NCBI GenBank assembly: GCA_015499995.1
Contig: JADNRV010000609.1
Span: forward strand, 1 to 22,164
Direction of reading: 5' to 3'
Length of the DNA: 22,164 nt
DNA from: Flammula alnicola
Taxonomy: Eukaryota; Basidiomycota; Agaricomycetes; Agaricales; Strophariaceae
Below the pieces are notes generated by a model. It saw only the letters and a list, made by a program, of their open reading frames with translations. It made no database searches and was not told where the DNA came from. Every line of letters starts with the position of its first letter. Within the stretch, counting starts at the first letter, position 1. Position numbers and translations under genes: made by a program. This document shows positions 10,342 through 19,365 of this stretch, piece by piece.

Positions 10342-13300
10342 ATGTCTTACCGGCTGAGCGAGTCTGCCATGAGCGTGGACCCTTCAAGTCCCCTCCACTA
10401 CTCAGCCCACCAAAAACTCAATGTTCATCCGTCTCCTGGATCAGATGAATTCAATGGAAACGATTCAAACGTTCGTCCATTTCCTGGATCGCCAGGATCA
10501 GATGAATGCGATGGAGACTCTGCTGGCATTGGATTGTCCCACCCTCAAGTAAACAGTGGAATCCGAAAGAAGCTTGATGCAATGAATAAATTGCAAAACA
10601 CAGGGTATGTGCCTACTTTTCAGTGATTGCGTCCTCGTCGCTGAACGTCTTCTTCAATCAGAGTCCAGGTCGATATTGATTTGCCTCAGATTGCCGTCAT
10701 TGGCAGCCAAAGTGCAGGAAAATCGTCTTTGATCGAGTCTATTTCGGGAATAACCCTTCCTCGCGCCATTGGAACCTGTACTCGGTGCATTTTGCTTTCT
10801 TCTTCTTGACTGTCATCTGCTAATATCTCTCTAGTTGTCCTACAGAATGCCGCCTTTCTCGAAGCGATGCCCCGTGGCAATGTGTCGTCTCACTTCACTT
10901 CATAACGGATCCGAACGGCCTACCTCTAGGACAGGCGCGTAACGAACAATTTGGTGACACTATTTATGACAAAGCCAAAGTTGAGGAACGCATTCGCCGA
11001 GCACAGCACGCCATTTTGAATCCTTCAAAACCCACGAAGTCTTTCTTGGAAGAAGACGAAGACGACATTCGACCTCAGCTCACATTCTCAACAAACTGTG
11101 TGACTCTGCAGATTAGTGGACCAGACGTAGCTGACCTTTCCTTTTGTGATCTCCCAGGTGCGTGGGATACCCCAAGCACCTTTGCCATTGATATCAACTC
11201 CGCTTGCTCTTTGACATTTAGGATTGATTGCCAGTGTCAGTGGCAGCGAAGGCAGCCATGATAACTCCATCGCTTTGGTTGAAAGCCTGGTAACTGCTTA
11301 CATCAAGAAGCCCAGTTGCATTATAATCTTGACCGTCGCATGCGAAAGTAAGTCGCCGATTCAGCGAAGAAGTTCCGTTAGAACTCATAATTTCTACTCC
11401 TTTATAGCCGATTTTGAAAATCAAGGCGCTCACCGCTTGGCGAAACGGCACGATCCAGATGGAAAACGTACTATCGGTATGTCGATCAATTTTGTTTTGG
11501 ACACGAACATCACTTCTGACCTCTATTTGTCCCAGGTGTCTTAACGAAACCGGATCGTATTCCCTTGGGCGAAGAATCGAGCTGGCTCCCATTTATTCGC
11601 AACGAAAAGGAGCCTCTGGAGAATAATTGGTTCTGTGTCAAGCAACCGTCTTCCAATGATTTGAAATCGAAGATTACTTGGGCACAGGCCAGGCAGATGG
11701 AAACCGATTTCTTTTCAACAGCGCCCTGGTCCGACCTCGAAGAGATATACAGGAAATATCTCGGGACAGGCAACTTGGTGGAGAGACTCAGCAATATGCT
11801 ATCCGATTTGATTTCTATGAGGTACGAGTTTGTTCTCGACCGCCTTTTTATTGGTACTGAAAATTTGCGCCGTAGAATGCCCCAAATCCAAGATGAACTC
11901 GAACGCTCCATTGTCCACACGCGCGAGCTTCTCTCGCGTCTTCCACCTGCACCCTCGTCTGATCCACGTAGTGGGATCTTGACACTGTTACACAAGTTTG
12001 CGCAAGACCTCGGGCAACAAATTGAAGGCGTTCCTAATAGCATCGATGACTCTGATGTCGGCCTCATTCAAGCCATCCGCCCACAACAGGAGAAATTCCG
12101 CCGGGCGATCCGTGCGACAGCTCCCAACTTCCGCCCTTTCGAGAGAAATGCGAGGGTGGGCAAGCATCTTCCCAACGCAGAGTTCCTTCGGGCGGAGGAG
12201 GGCAACGAGTGTGATGGAGAGGCGAGCGATAGCGAAGGCGAGGTCGGCACGACGGCCTCTCCTTTTTCGTTTGCTGCAGCAAACAAGGCCACCAAGGTGA
12301 AAACCCCACCTCCGAGCGGCAACAAGATTTACATCGATGAGGTGCTCGAAAGAGCTCACGGGTGCGTTTATTTCAATCTGTTCGATGACCATCACTAATT
12401 TACGATATGTTTAATCTGTAGAGCACGTACTCGTGAATTACCTGGCCATTATCCGTTCGTCGTCCAAAAGACGTTCATCGAAAGTATTGTCAAGGAATGG
12501 CATGCCCCTTCGACTGTTCTTTGTAGGACAGTCCACAGTACAACCTCTGACCATGTTAAGAAGCTCATTCATAAGCATTTTGGACAATTCGGTCAAGGTT
12601 ATCTTGAGCAACGAGTCCGGTAAGTCTCCAACATATCCGAGTCCTTAGATTCCATCCTGATACCAGAGAACGCAGTGCCATTGCTCAGCAACACATCAAC
12701 GAATGCCTCGAGCGTGCCGAAGAACGCATCAAGTGGCTGCAACGTTTAGAAGATGTTCCATTTTCTCTCAACACACACTATCTCTCCGATTATAAGTCAA
12801 AGTTCCTCGCACACTACAGAGGCGCACGTGCGAAGTACATGCAAAATGATCTTGCGAAGTATGTTGAGCAATACAAGGCTACTACGTCGCAACCAACCCA
12901 GCAGCCCTTTGTCCCAGCACCAGCACCAGCACCATCACCATCACCATCCCCTTTTCCCAAGACATTCAAATCGGCCTTTGCTCCCGCCCCAGCGACTCCA
13001 GCCTTTCCCACGTCTGCGGCATTTGCCCCGGTTCTGGGCACCACACAGCCTAACTTCTTAGCGCCTCAAATACACACAGGCTTTACCAAGGTTTTAGGCG
13101 GATTAGCAGAGATTGGGATGACGGGCGTCAAACCCGAGGACCTGCAAAAGCTTCTGCCTCCAGATCGTATGGAGCCTGCGTTGGTTATTATGGCAGATGT
13201 GCGCGCGTATTTCCAAGGTGTGTTCCTCTCCTTTGACTCTTTGTCTTTCCTGTTTACTGATCAGTCCTATTTCTGTTGCTTCCTTTCGTTCAGTTGCGTA

Positions 13301-13538
13301 TAAACGCTTCGCCGACAACATCCCTCTCGCGATTGATTTCGAGCTTGTGCGGGGTGTGGAGAGGGATCTCCTTCCTGAGTTGTATACGCATCTCGGCATC
13401 AATGGGCCGAACGGGGACGCTATCTGCAAGGACCTTGCACAAGAGAGTCGCAAGACTGCAGAGCGGAGACTGGATTTGCACAAGAAGCTCGAGAGATTGG
13501 AGAGTGCCCGCCTGGAATTGTTCATCGTCGCTGTTTAA
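10342..13538 (+). CDS. Dynamin/Mx-like large GTPase
   Basis: Large GTPase that assembles on and remodels membranes. Ten exons: 10342-10604, 10662-10784, 10835-11157, 11222-11347, 11408-11476, 11536-11821, 11876-12361, 12422-12619, 12667-13217, 13294-13538; they sum to 2,670 nt (889 aa) in one frame. GTPase motifs: G1 GSQSAGKS (residues 102-109), switch I TCTRCPTE, G3 DLPG (234-237), G4 TKPD (305-308). The middle/stalk region follows, and the last exon is the GTPase effector domain ([19 protein letters not shown] to the end). Two additions: a low-complexity N-terminus with an imperfect repeat ([13 protein letters not shown] / [16 protein letters not shown]) and a Pro/Ala-rich stretch of about 60 residues (around 705-770, [13 protein letters not shown]) between stalk and effector domain. 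Layout is closer to fungal Mx-like dynamins than to Vps1/Dnm1, since no PH domain or insert B is evident. The specific role is unknown. Confidence 0.92.
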
Positions 13539-13753
13539 GCCTAAGATGGCGGTGTATCTTGCTCGGAATCTCTCCCTGACTTCGTCTCGTCCATCTAGGA
13601 TATACATGCGTTCAGTAGTGCCTAATTCCTACTATTTATGAAACCAATGCACTTTATATTTATGTTTAGTGGATAAAGGGTTTGTAATGTTAGTAAATAC
13701 TTCTTTCGCCTTGGCGTTGGAATCAAATATTGACACTTTCACCTCCTCTTACT

Positions 13754-14470
13754 TTAACTTACACCAGAGTTAGGGAATAACGGCGGAAAGGACGAGCTTC
13801 TATTGCTCTTCATCTCCACGATCTTCTCGACTCCATGCCATGCTGGGTCCCAATACACGATCTGCGACACGAACCCAGCATAGTTATGCGCCCTCTCAAT
13901 CGCATCGTAGTTGGTTGCCCAGTCTGTCGCACGTACGTAGCCTGGGCATTGATATTGACACCGGTCAAACTGCATGTCGGAGAAGACGAACAGTCGCTTG
14001 ATCACGTCCTCCTGCTTAATATTATTCTTGACCGCGAGGGTAGTAGCAGACCGAGCAAGATGGCCTTGAGATATTGATGTTCACATCCCAGCGTGCTTTG
14101 CTCATCTCGTGGACCTGGCTATAAAGTACGTCTGAGAGGTCGAGTTCAAGTTGGACGTAAGTACTTACTCGGGTCGTGCAGAGAAGATGATGAAGGCCCC
14201 ATTATGTAAAAGGTGTTTTAGCAAGGGATGCCAAGTTGAGCGAGGGCCGATAGATGCAGCGAGAAAGGTGGGCTAGCCTGTACGTCCATATTTATTTGCG
14301 GCAGTTGCCTAGGCGCCTATGAGGGATCCCATCAGCAGAACCATCCATCCTCGTTGTGCAGTGCCACGATCCAGGTACATCACACATTGCCAAAGAGTTC
14401 TCTATCGAGCCCGAAGATGGTCGCCGATCAGAGTCTTCCACTAAGCCTCGACAACGCGTAGTTTCGTACA
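13754..14470 (-). pseudogene. DUF2828-type vWA protein, broken C-terminal part
   Basis: Minus-strand remains of the C-terminal von Willebrand A-like half of a DUF2828 family protein (family of unknown function common in fungi, Ro60/TROVE-like in layout). Reading toward lower coordinates, in shifting frames: KLRVVEA-stop-WKTLI near 14450, SIENSLAMCDVPGSW (metal-site-like DxSxS motif degraded to DVPGS), FIIFSARPE near 14190, VQLELDLSDVLYSQVHEMSK near 14130, then AVKNNIKQEDVIKRLFVFSD with QFD and IVYWD, ending at a stop at 13754. I count an in-frame TAG where the family has Gln (one C-to-T change) and at least three frame changes in 700 bp, so it is dead. Homology starts abruptly at about 14470, beside a dispersed repeat. 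Confidence 0.85.
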
Positions 14471-14477
14471 ACTGATG

Positions 14478-14519
14478 TATTACGTATCCGCACTCTGCGG
14501 GGGAGGCTCGCTTCGCCAT
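14478..14519 (-). repeat. Dispersed repeat, copy 2 (shorter form)
   Basis: Read on the minus strand, it has ATGGCGAAGCGAGCCT, CCCCCGC and GCGGATACGTAATA in the same order as the copy at 10041-10107, in opposite orientation. It ends within about 10-20 bp of where DUF2828 homology begins, so it probably marks an insertion or rearrangement edge. Confidence 0.75.
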
Positions 14520-15052
14520 ATGAGTAGCGAGACAATTGTACATCACAGTTCAGAGATAGACCTATTGATTTCATCTAGTATCTACACAGAATCTACTTGC
14601 CTGCATAATCATAGACGTTAACGCGGGACGGCACGGGTCGGCAATGGCAAACTCGCTGCAGCCATGAAGTCCAAAAGTACCACTCTTTTTCTACAATCCT
14701 GTAACGTTAAAAATTGTCTACCTAATTCCAAGTTTTCTAACGAAGAAAGTTTGAGAAAGTTATGGGACATTTACGAAATTTTCTGATGCGATTTGCACGT
14801 GTCAATTTGTTTGTCCGCCCTTTCACCTTTAGTCATGGATTGCTCGCGCAATTCTAAGGGACGGCAAAAGCCGTTGGAAAGGGAACACCAAACATGTTAG
14901 TCGATCCTGAGAGGGTGTGCACTTAATGGTCAAGTTTGAGCGCTGAGCAGGGGTCGGTGACATACTTAAATGTGGTCGATTCTTCTGGAGACGTCAACAT
15001 TGTCCTGCAGATACAGCCAACATTAGCACACGACGGCCCACGTTATTTATCG
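14520..15052. other. Spacer upstream of the membrane-protein gene
   Basis: About 530 bp with no gene I can support. It separates the DUF2828 remnant from the membrane-protein gene and presumably holds that gene's promoter. A GCACGTGTC site lies near 14796. Nothing else stands out. Confidence 0.5.
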
Positions 15053-16406
15053 ATGGGTCTGCCCCCACAAAACGCCCTCGTATGGAAAGGTTCGTCCACA
15101 TTCTCCGCCAGTTTCAGTGATGATTCTTAACTAGTAACGCTTGGATCATCTTACTCTACTTAGTATGCATCACACTCCTTCACTTGCTATCCATCAGCTG
15201 TACCGTCATTCGGATTGGACACCAATGTCGAATCGGTCATTTATGGTGGGATGACCACCTTGTCGGCATGATCGTGGTCGTAGATTGTATGTACCTTATT
15301 ACAATGTGGTTGAGACTCAAGAATGGCGGCAAGTGGTTCATTCATCGCTGCTCTAACATCTTGATGACGAAGTGCATCTTGAAGATCTTTCATGGAACAC
15401 ACCGGGCCCCAATACATTCATGTATTCGGAATGGTTTGCGGGTTTTCTATATTATACGGTTCTTTGGTATGTGCCCTATTTCTTCCAACCCTCGGCTTCT
15501 TCGCTGACGCTCCTTCCACAACACAGGGTGTCTAGGATCTGTATCGCACTATCCGTCGCGAAGATATTTCTTCCCGGGCATCCATTTAGAAGATTGACTT
15601 TCTATTTTATCGGTCTTCTATTCCTTTTCTATCTCACTAATATTCTCACTATGACCTTCTCTTGTCCGGGTTCGCCATGGTGGCAATTAAAATTCCAGAA
15701 TTGCATGGCGTTTGCGAGTGGTGCCAGCATTGATACCGTTATCGGTGCTACTCGTGCGTGACCATACCTCCTATGAGGTATCTCGGTTGTTCATATGTTT
15801 GTGATGTCCAGTGGATTTTACCGCAGATGCAATTCTCGTCATAGCCCCAGTCATGATGCTCTGGCGGATAAAGTTTCCTCCCAGCCAGCGCATCCTTATT
15901 TTGGCCCTCTTCTCGAGCAGCGTTCTGACGATTCTCGCATCTGCAATGTACTGCTCTGTGTGGTACGCAGCCGGCCGTCTAGGATCCGACTCTCATTTAA
16001 TTTTTACGATGATGGGCCAATTGCAGGTAATCAACTAGTAACCTCTAATCTCAATATATGAAGCTCATCTGTTGCGCATTAGGCTGCGGTTGGCTTGCTC
16101 ACTTCCAACTTACTTGTGGTCGTCATGCTTATATATCGCAAGTTGCGCAAGAGTAATAGTAATGGAAATACACCAAGAGCGCCGGATCCGCTGGTCGAGG
16201 ATGATGAGAACATCATCACATCCAGAGACCCCGCAAGCGATGAGGTCGACCCGAACCAATTCACAAGGACGTCGGTGCCATCGTATACCATCATTACTCA
16301 GCTTTCTGAGTCCGCTGTCAATCCTGGATCATCGGAAAATTCTGAAAATTCTGATTTGTCGAGTGCCCTGCATTCAAGTCTAGGAAAGACGACATCTGAG
16401 GCCTGA
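15053..16406 (+). CDS. Seven-helix fungal membrane protein (rhodopsin/PTH11-like type)
   Basis: Proposed exons: 15053-15093, 15135-15328, 15373-15466, 15527-15753, 15812-16026 and 16083-16406, giving 364 aa in one frame. Seven hydrophobic helices are visible: AWIILLYLVCITLL; LVGMIVVVDCMYLITMW; AGFLYYTVLWVSRICIA; LTFYFIGLLFLFYLTNIL; TADAILVIAPVMMLW; ILILALFSSSVLTILASAMY; then AAVGLLTSNLLVVVMLIY. Conserved-looking marks are WWDD after helix 1, CPGSPWWQL in the loop before helix 5, and FPPSQRI. The C-terminal tail is about 85 residues, hydrophilic and rich in Ser, Asn and Asp/Glu. This layout matches the abundant mushroom integral membrane proteins related to the fungal rhodopsin-like domain; ligand and signalling are unknown. 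No Schiff-base lysine was identified in the last helix, so a light-sensing role is not supported. The third exon may instead start at 15385. The first exon is the least certain part, since it needs a 41-bp intron. Confidence 0.8.
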
Positions 16407-17727
16407 GGGCCGAAATGTCACTTCCTCCGAGTCGTCTTCAATGGATAGTCTCCCATAGTAGCACTTGAGGTTCATTTCGAATTCAATTTATCGTGCTAGG
16501 GATTGCTTCCGAGAGTTTCGACTTCCTTTCGGCTAAATCAAGCCTGTTGACATTCGAGAGACACAGCGTCCTTCACTGCATTTTTGGTCTTAGGAATCCA
16601 GTTTCTGCACTCAAAGGGCGGGTACTATTTGGCAAGGAGAGGGTCGTACACCCTCGTCTGCCCCTGTTGCTGCCTCCGCCTGCGCCATCTCAACTTCAAC
16701 ACCTCCATCAACACCATCATCGACATCGACATCCGTCATGACTGCCTTAACCTCAGTACTTTGTCATTTCAACTTGCCTTTCACTTCTTTCTTCCCTTTC
16801 ATGTTCCCTTCTCACGGCGCTCGTTTCACTTTCACTTTCTCTCTTCATATACATCAATAAACAGTCGCACTAACACGCCCTCTGCTTCTCTTCTCACCAG
16901 GCTGACAAAGCCCTCCTCGAAATTCCCACCTGGGAAGCGCACACCGAGCCTCTCCTCCTACACGCTACTCGTCTAGTAGGCCTCGCGACGCAGGGCATCA
17001 CTGCCTGGCGTCTCCTGCCGATTCCTGGTACGGAGTGGATAGTAGTACTGGATACCGTTCGGTGCCCTGCGATTTGGCGCTGAGAGTTGGAGGAGTACCG
17101 ATACGCCTCGTTATTGGTTGGAGATTGACCAGAAGGTGTTTGGATTAGGGGCTGATCTTTCTGTCCGTCGTGTCCTGCCCCGTCGATATTAATGACACTG
17201 AATGAGTCTTTGAATACCTCCATTCATCATAAATATCACCAATGGAATAGACAGTGTTGACGGCCGCAGAAAAGAAGACCTAAGTTTGGAACAGCCTGCA
17301 TCGTCTGTCTTCTGAATCTCCTTCCAACTTTAAGTAAGTAAGTATCCCACTCGCTGCCGAAGCAACCTAGGAAGGTTGCTTCTTGGGTATTCATATATGC
17401 GTGGCTATCCCACCTCTGTTTTTCTATATGAATCAGAAGCTGGCAAGTCAAACCAAACAGCAGACTCGTCGAATCACTTCACCTCTCCGAGTCGTGACGA
17501 ATCGATTTTGAATGCGCCCCCCGACTTGCTTATTTTATCAGGCAGTAGGCATGGCATGTTTTAACAGCTATCGAGGGTGTGACTAAATCTTCCTACATGC
17601 GGCAGAACGGCGCTGCGATAGAACACCTCGTGGGTGTGCGGATGAATCCATCAGCTTCTATTAAGCGCCCAAGCCCAAGATATAACCTCGATCGCAACCA
17701 CTGCACACCTCGCCCCATTCGATAATC
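16407..17727. other. Gene-free stretch between membrane protein and RGG gene
   Basis: About 1.3 kb without a supported gene. It includes a pyrimidine-rich, low-complexity stretch at about 16650-16900 (CATCAACACC and CATCGACATC-like triplets, then CTTTC runs) and a GTAAGTAAGTAAGT-like microsatellite near 17332-17344. Open frames on both strands here are compositional; none shows a recognisable domain. Confidence 0.5.
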
Positions 17728-18491
17728 ATGCCACGATTCACCGTAAGTCTGCCTATTCTCCCAACTTTGATATCAATAGTACATGAACATCAAACATTCC
17801 TCTGATCTTTGCTTACCCTTAGGATCACGGGGCCCTCGCCCAATACTTCGCTCAGTATCCTTCATTCGTCCCTAATCCCAATAAATCCGCCACAAGCGAA
17901 TTCAACCGCATGTGCAAAGTCATCCATCTGGCGCCACACAGTGACGCCAAAGAAGCAGCCCGTGCCGCCTTCAAGGATGCGTTAACCCAAGAGTTCAATG
18001 AAATCTACGGTACGGAGGTCAACAGCCTCGCTTCTTGGCAAACACTCTGTGCACGGATCGGTATCTCGCCCATTCCGACGGCTTTAGAAGAATGTCGGCA
18101 GGTAAGTGGCATGTTTGTGCTTTTGAAGTCTTACTGAAACCGCGAACTGCACAATACTTAGATCGTCATGAACACCCACGTCAACCTGATTGACCTAACT
18201 ACCAGATCCGGCACCATCCAGATCTTCCAATCCGTCCAGGAATTAAGCCAATATACGATCGAGAACCGGAAGTTCTTTCCCAGCGAAAATGCCCATGCCG
18301 GAGACCTCCTCCGCTATCTCCTCCGTCACATCTTCAATCCTGGAATGGATTCGGACCGGGGTGCATCAAGAAATTCGAGAGGAAGAGGAGGAAGAGGAAG
18401 AGGAGGAAGAGGAAGAGGAGGAAGAGGAGGAAGAAGCGGTAGAGGTGGGGGAAGAAGAGGGACGGGCAGTAGAGGGAGTCGACAGAGCTGA
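17728..18491 (+). CDS. Conserved-looking hypothetical protein with Arg/Gly-rich tail
   Basis: Three exons, 17728-17742, 17823-18101 and 18162-18491, joined in frame to 207 aa. A tiny first exon encodes only MPRFT; the intron after it (80 bp) has a clear GTAAGT donor and TTAG acceptor, and the second intron (60 bp) also starts GTAAGT. The body (residues 1 to about 165) is a compact helical-looking region with FNRMCKVIHLAPHSDAKEAA, TQEFNEIYGTEVNSLASWQ and NTHVNLIDLTTRSGTIQIF. It has the style of a basidiomycete-specific protein of unknown function; I know no catalytic motif in it. The last 40 or so residues are repeats of RGG/GRG followed by RRGTGSRGSRQS, typical of RNA-binding tails. No signal peptide or membrane helix is seen. 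The tail is encoded by a purine repeat (see separate entry). Confidence 0.75.
18376..18440 (+). repeat. Purine (AGAGGA)n tract encoding the RGG tail
   Basis: About 65 bp of almost pure GA on the plus strand, built from AGAGGAGGA and AGAGGA units. In the gene frame it gives Arg-Gly-Gly repeats; in the next frame it gives an unbroken run of about 19 glutamates and that frame stays open to 18534. Such one-strand purine tracts are length-unstable. Confidence 0.85.
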
Positions 18492-18573
18492 TTCAGAGCT
18501 CGCTGAAGCAGAAATGGCCCAAGAAAAGGAGTAATCATGAAAGAAACGACATTTAATATCGAGTTCCGAATTT

Positions 18574-18591
18574 TGAACAATTTTGTTCAAG
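18574..18591. repeat. 18-bp palindrome
   Basis: TTGAACAA, a 2-nt TT centre, then TTGTTCAA: 8-bp perfect arms. It lies about 80 bp downstream of the RGG gene stop and 60 bp before the larger hairpin, so it could belong to a 3' UTR or to a small repeat element. Confidence 0.6.
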
Positions 18592-18650
18592 ACTCTAAAG
18601 GGCGGAATTAATAATTATGCACAAGGACTATACAAGCATTCAAAGAAAGA

Positions 18651-18718
18651 CGACTTCATTATCTTGACCGACGGTCGCGTTCTCGATATGACGACCGTCA
18701 GTCAAGATAATGAAGTCG
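18651..18718. repeat. Long hairpin: 27-bp arms, one mismatch
   Basis: The arm at 18651-18677 (starts CGACTTCATTATCTTGAC) pairs with its inverted copy at 18692-18718; 26 of 27 positions match, with a 14-nt loop. The single mismatch is C against T. This is too long to be chance and would form a strong stem as RNA on either strand. Confidence 0.9.
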
Positions 18719-18799
18719 TTAGGACAGTATTGATGATGCCAACCATCATAACCAATTGGCTGGAGCATTACGTTTTGGTTGAGATTGACGCCATAGAGC

Positions 18800-19041
18800 C
18801 TAAGACGGAGGGTTGGCGCAATTAAACGGGTATAAGATGGCTGAAAGGACATACGCGATATTGAAGAGGAACCAACAACCGAACGTTCCTTTGAGCATCT
18901 TGGCATACCCCCATTCAGAGAAAATCTCTTGAGGAAAATCTAGAACGAGAAAATATTTATGATGGAGGGCAGCGTACCTTTGAAATGCGATTCCTTCATG
19001 AGTTCCGCATACAGGTCTTTGTACGGCCAGACCCCTTCCAT
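18800..19041 (-). pseudogene. Unrecognised membrane-protein-like ORF, probably a fragment
   Basis: On the minus strand a two-exon reading, 19041-18978 and 18939-18800, gives 67 residues: an amphipathic segment (MEGVWPYKDLYAELMKESHF, then FPQEIFSEWGYAKMLKG) and one hydrophobic helix (CWFLFNIAYVLSAILYPF) before a stop. The join is in phase, but the intron would be only 38 bp. The frame stays open upstream of this ATG to about 19075, so the true start is unclear. Codon-like order and a sensible helix suggest a former gene end rather than noise. I do not recognise the family. It abuts the middle DUF2828 piece, as expected if it came in with an insertion. Confidence 0.35.
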
Positions 19042-19104
19042 CTTACACAGAGTTCTTTTCAATATCAGGGTATTAGAAGGCTTTGAGATCGGCTTTTTAT
19101 TGCA

Positions 19105-19235
19105 GAAACGTCCTTCACAGGCTGGTCAGCAAAGAGGCGGGCGATGGCGATATAGAGAGCGCGGAACTTGGGATGTGAGAGCTTGGCGACGAGGCGCTGT
19201 CTTGGTACTTGGTTTTGCGTTTAGCTTCTGCCGTT
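19105..19235 (-). pseudogene. DUF2828-type protein, middle piece
   Basis: Minus strand, from about 19235 down to 19105: AKATAEAKRKTKYQD, then after one frame change RLVAKLSHPKFRALYIAIAR followed by LFADQPVKDVSAI. This is the family segment that follows the N-terminal domain (basic stretch, then a helix with KYRALY..VARLFA). About 45 residues only; homology stops on both sides. It is a separate piece from those at 13.75-14.47 and 21.55-22.03 kb and lies between them in protein order. Confidence 0.75.
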
Positions 19236-19275
19236 GCTTTTGCCCTGCCGTTCATCAGCAAACCTTGATTTTTCC

Positions 19276-19365
19276 CATAGCCTGTCATAGTGTTCCTTTT
19301 GCGGCCATAGTATCCCATAGTGCCATAGCAATGACAGGGCGCTACGTAGCACTTTAGCATGCTAT
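19276..19365. repeat. CATAG-rich cluster, left side of a 2.2-kb insert
   Basis: Five CATAG words start at 19276, 19286, 19306, 19316 and 19324, followed by GCATGCTATG. Within it, ATAGTGCCATAG (19317-19328) is matched as an inverted copy at 21539-21550. Similar CATAG clusters occur only at the other side of the DUF2828 gap in this window. Confidence 0.65.

Noticed and set aside
13754..14005. A small intact gene beginning MIKRLFVFSD
   Set aside because: The Met is internal to a conserved DUF2828 motif; family sequence continues upstream in other frames, so this is a piece of a broken gene.
16584..16976. 130-residue plus-strand ORF
   Set aside because: Composition follows a pyrimidine-rich low-complexity tract (Ser, Phe, His, Leu runs); no domain and no intron support.
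16894..17223. 109-residue minus-strand ORF
   Set aside because: The start half looks somewhat protein-like, but it turns Arg-rich, has no known motif, and nothing on either side extends it.
18289..18534. Plus-strand frame coding a poly-glutamate protein
   Set aside because: It is an out-of-frame reading of the GA repeat. The spliced upstream exons and NTHVNLIDLTT region continue into the RGG frame. Kept only as a possible slippage product.
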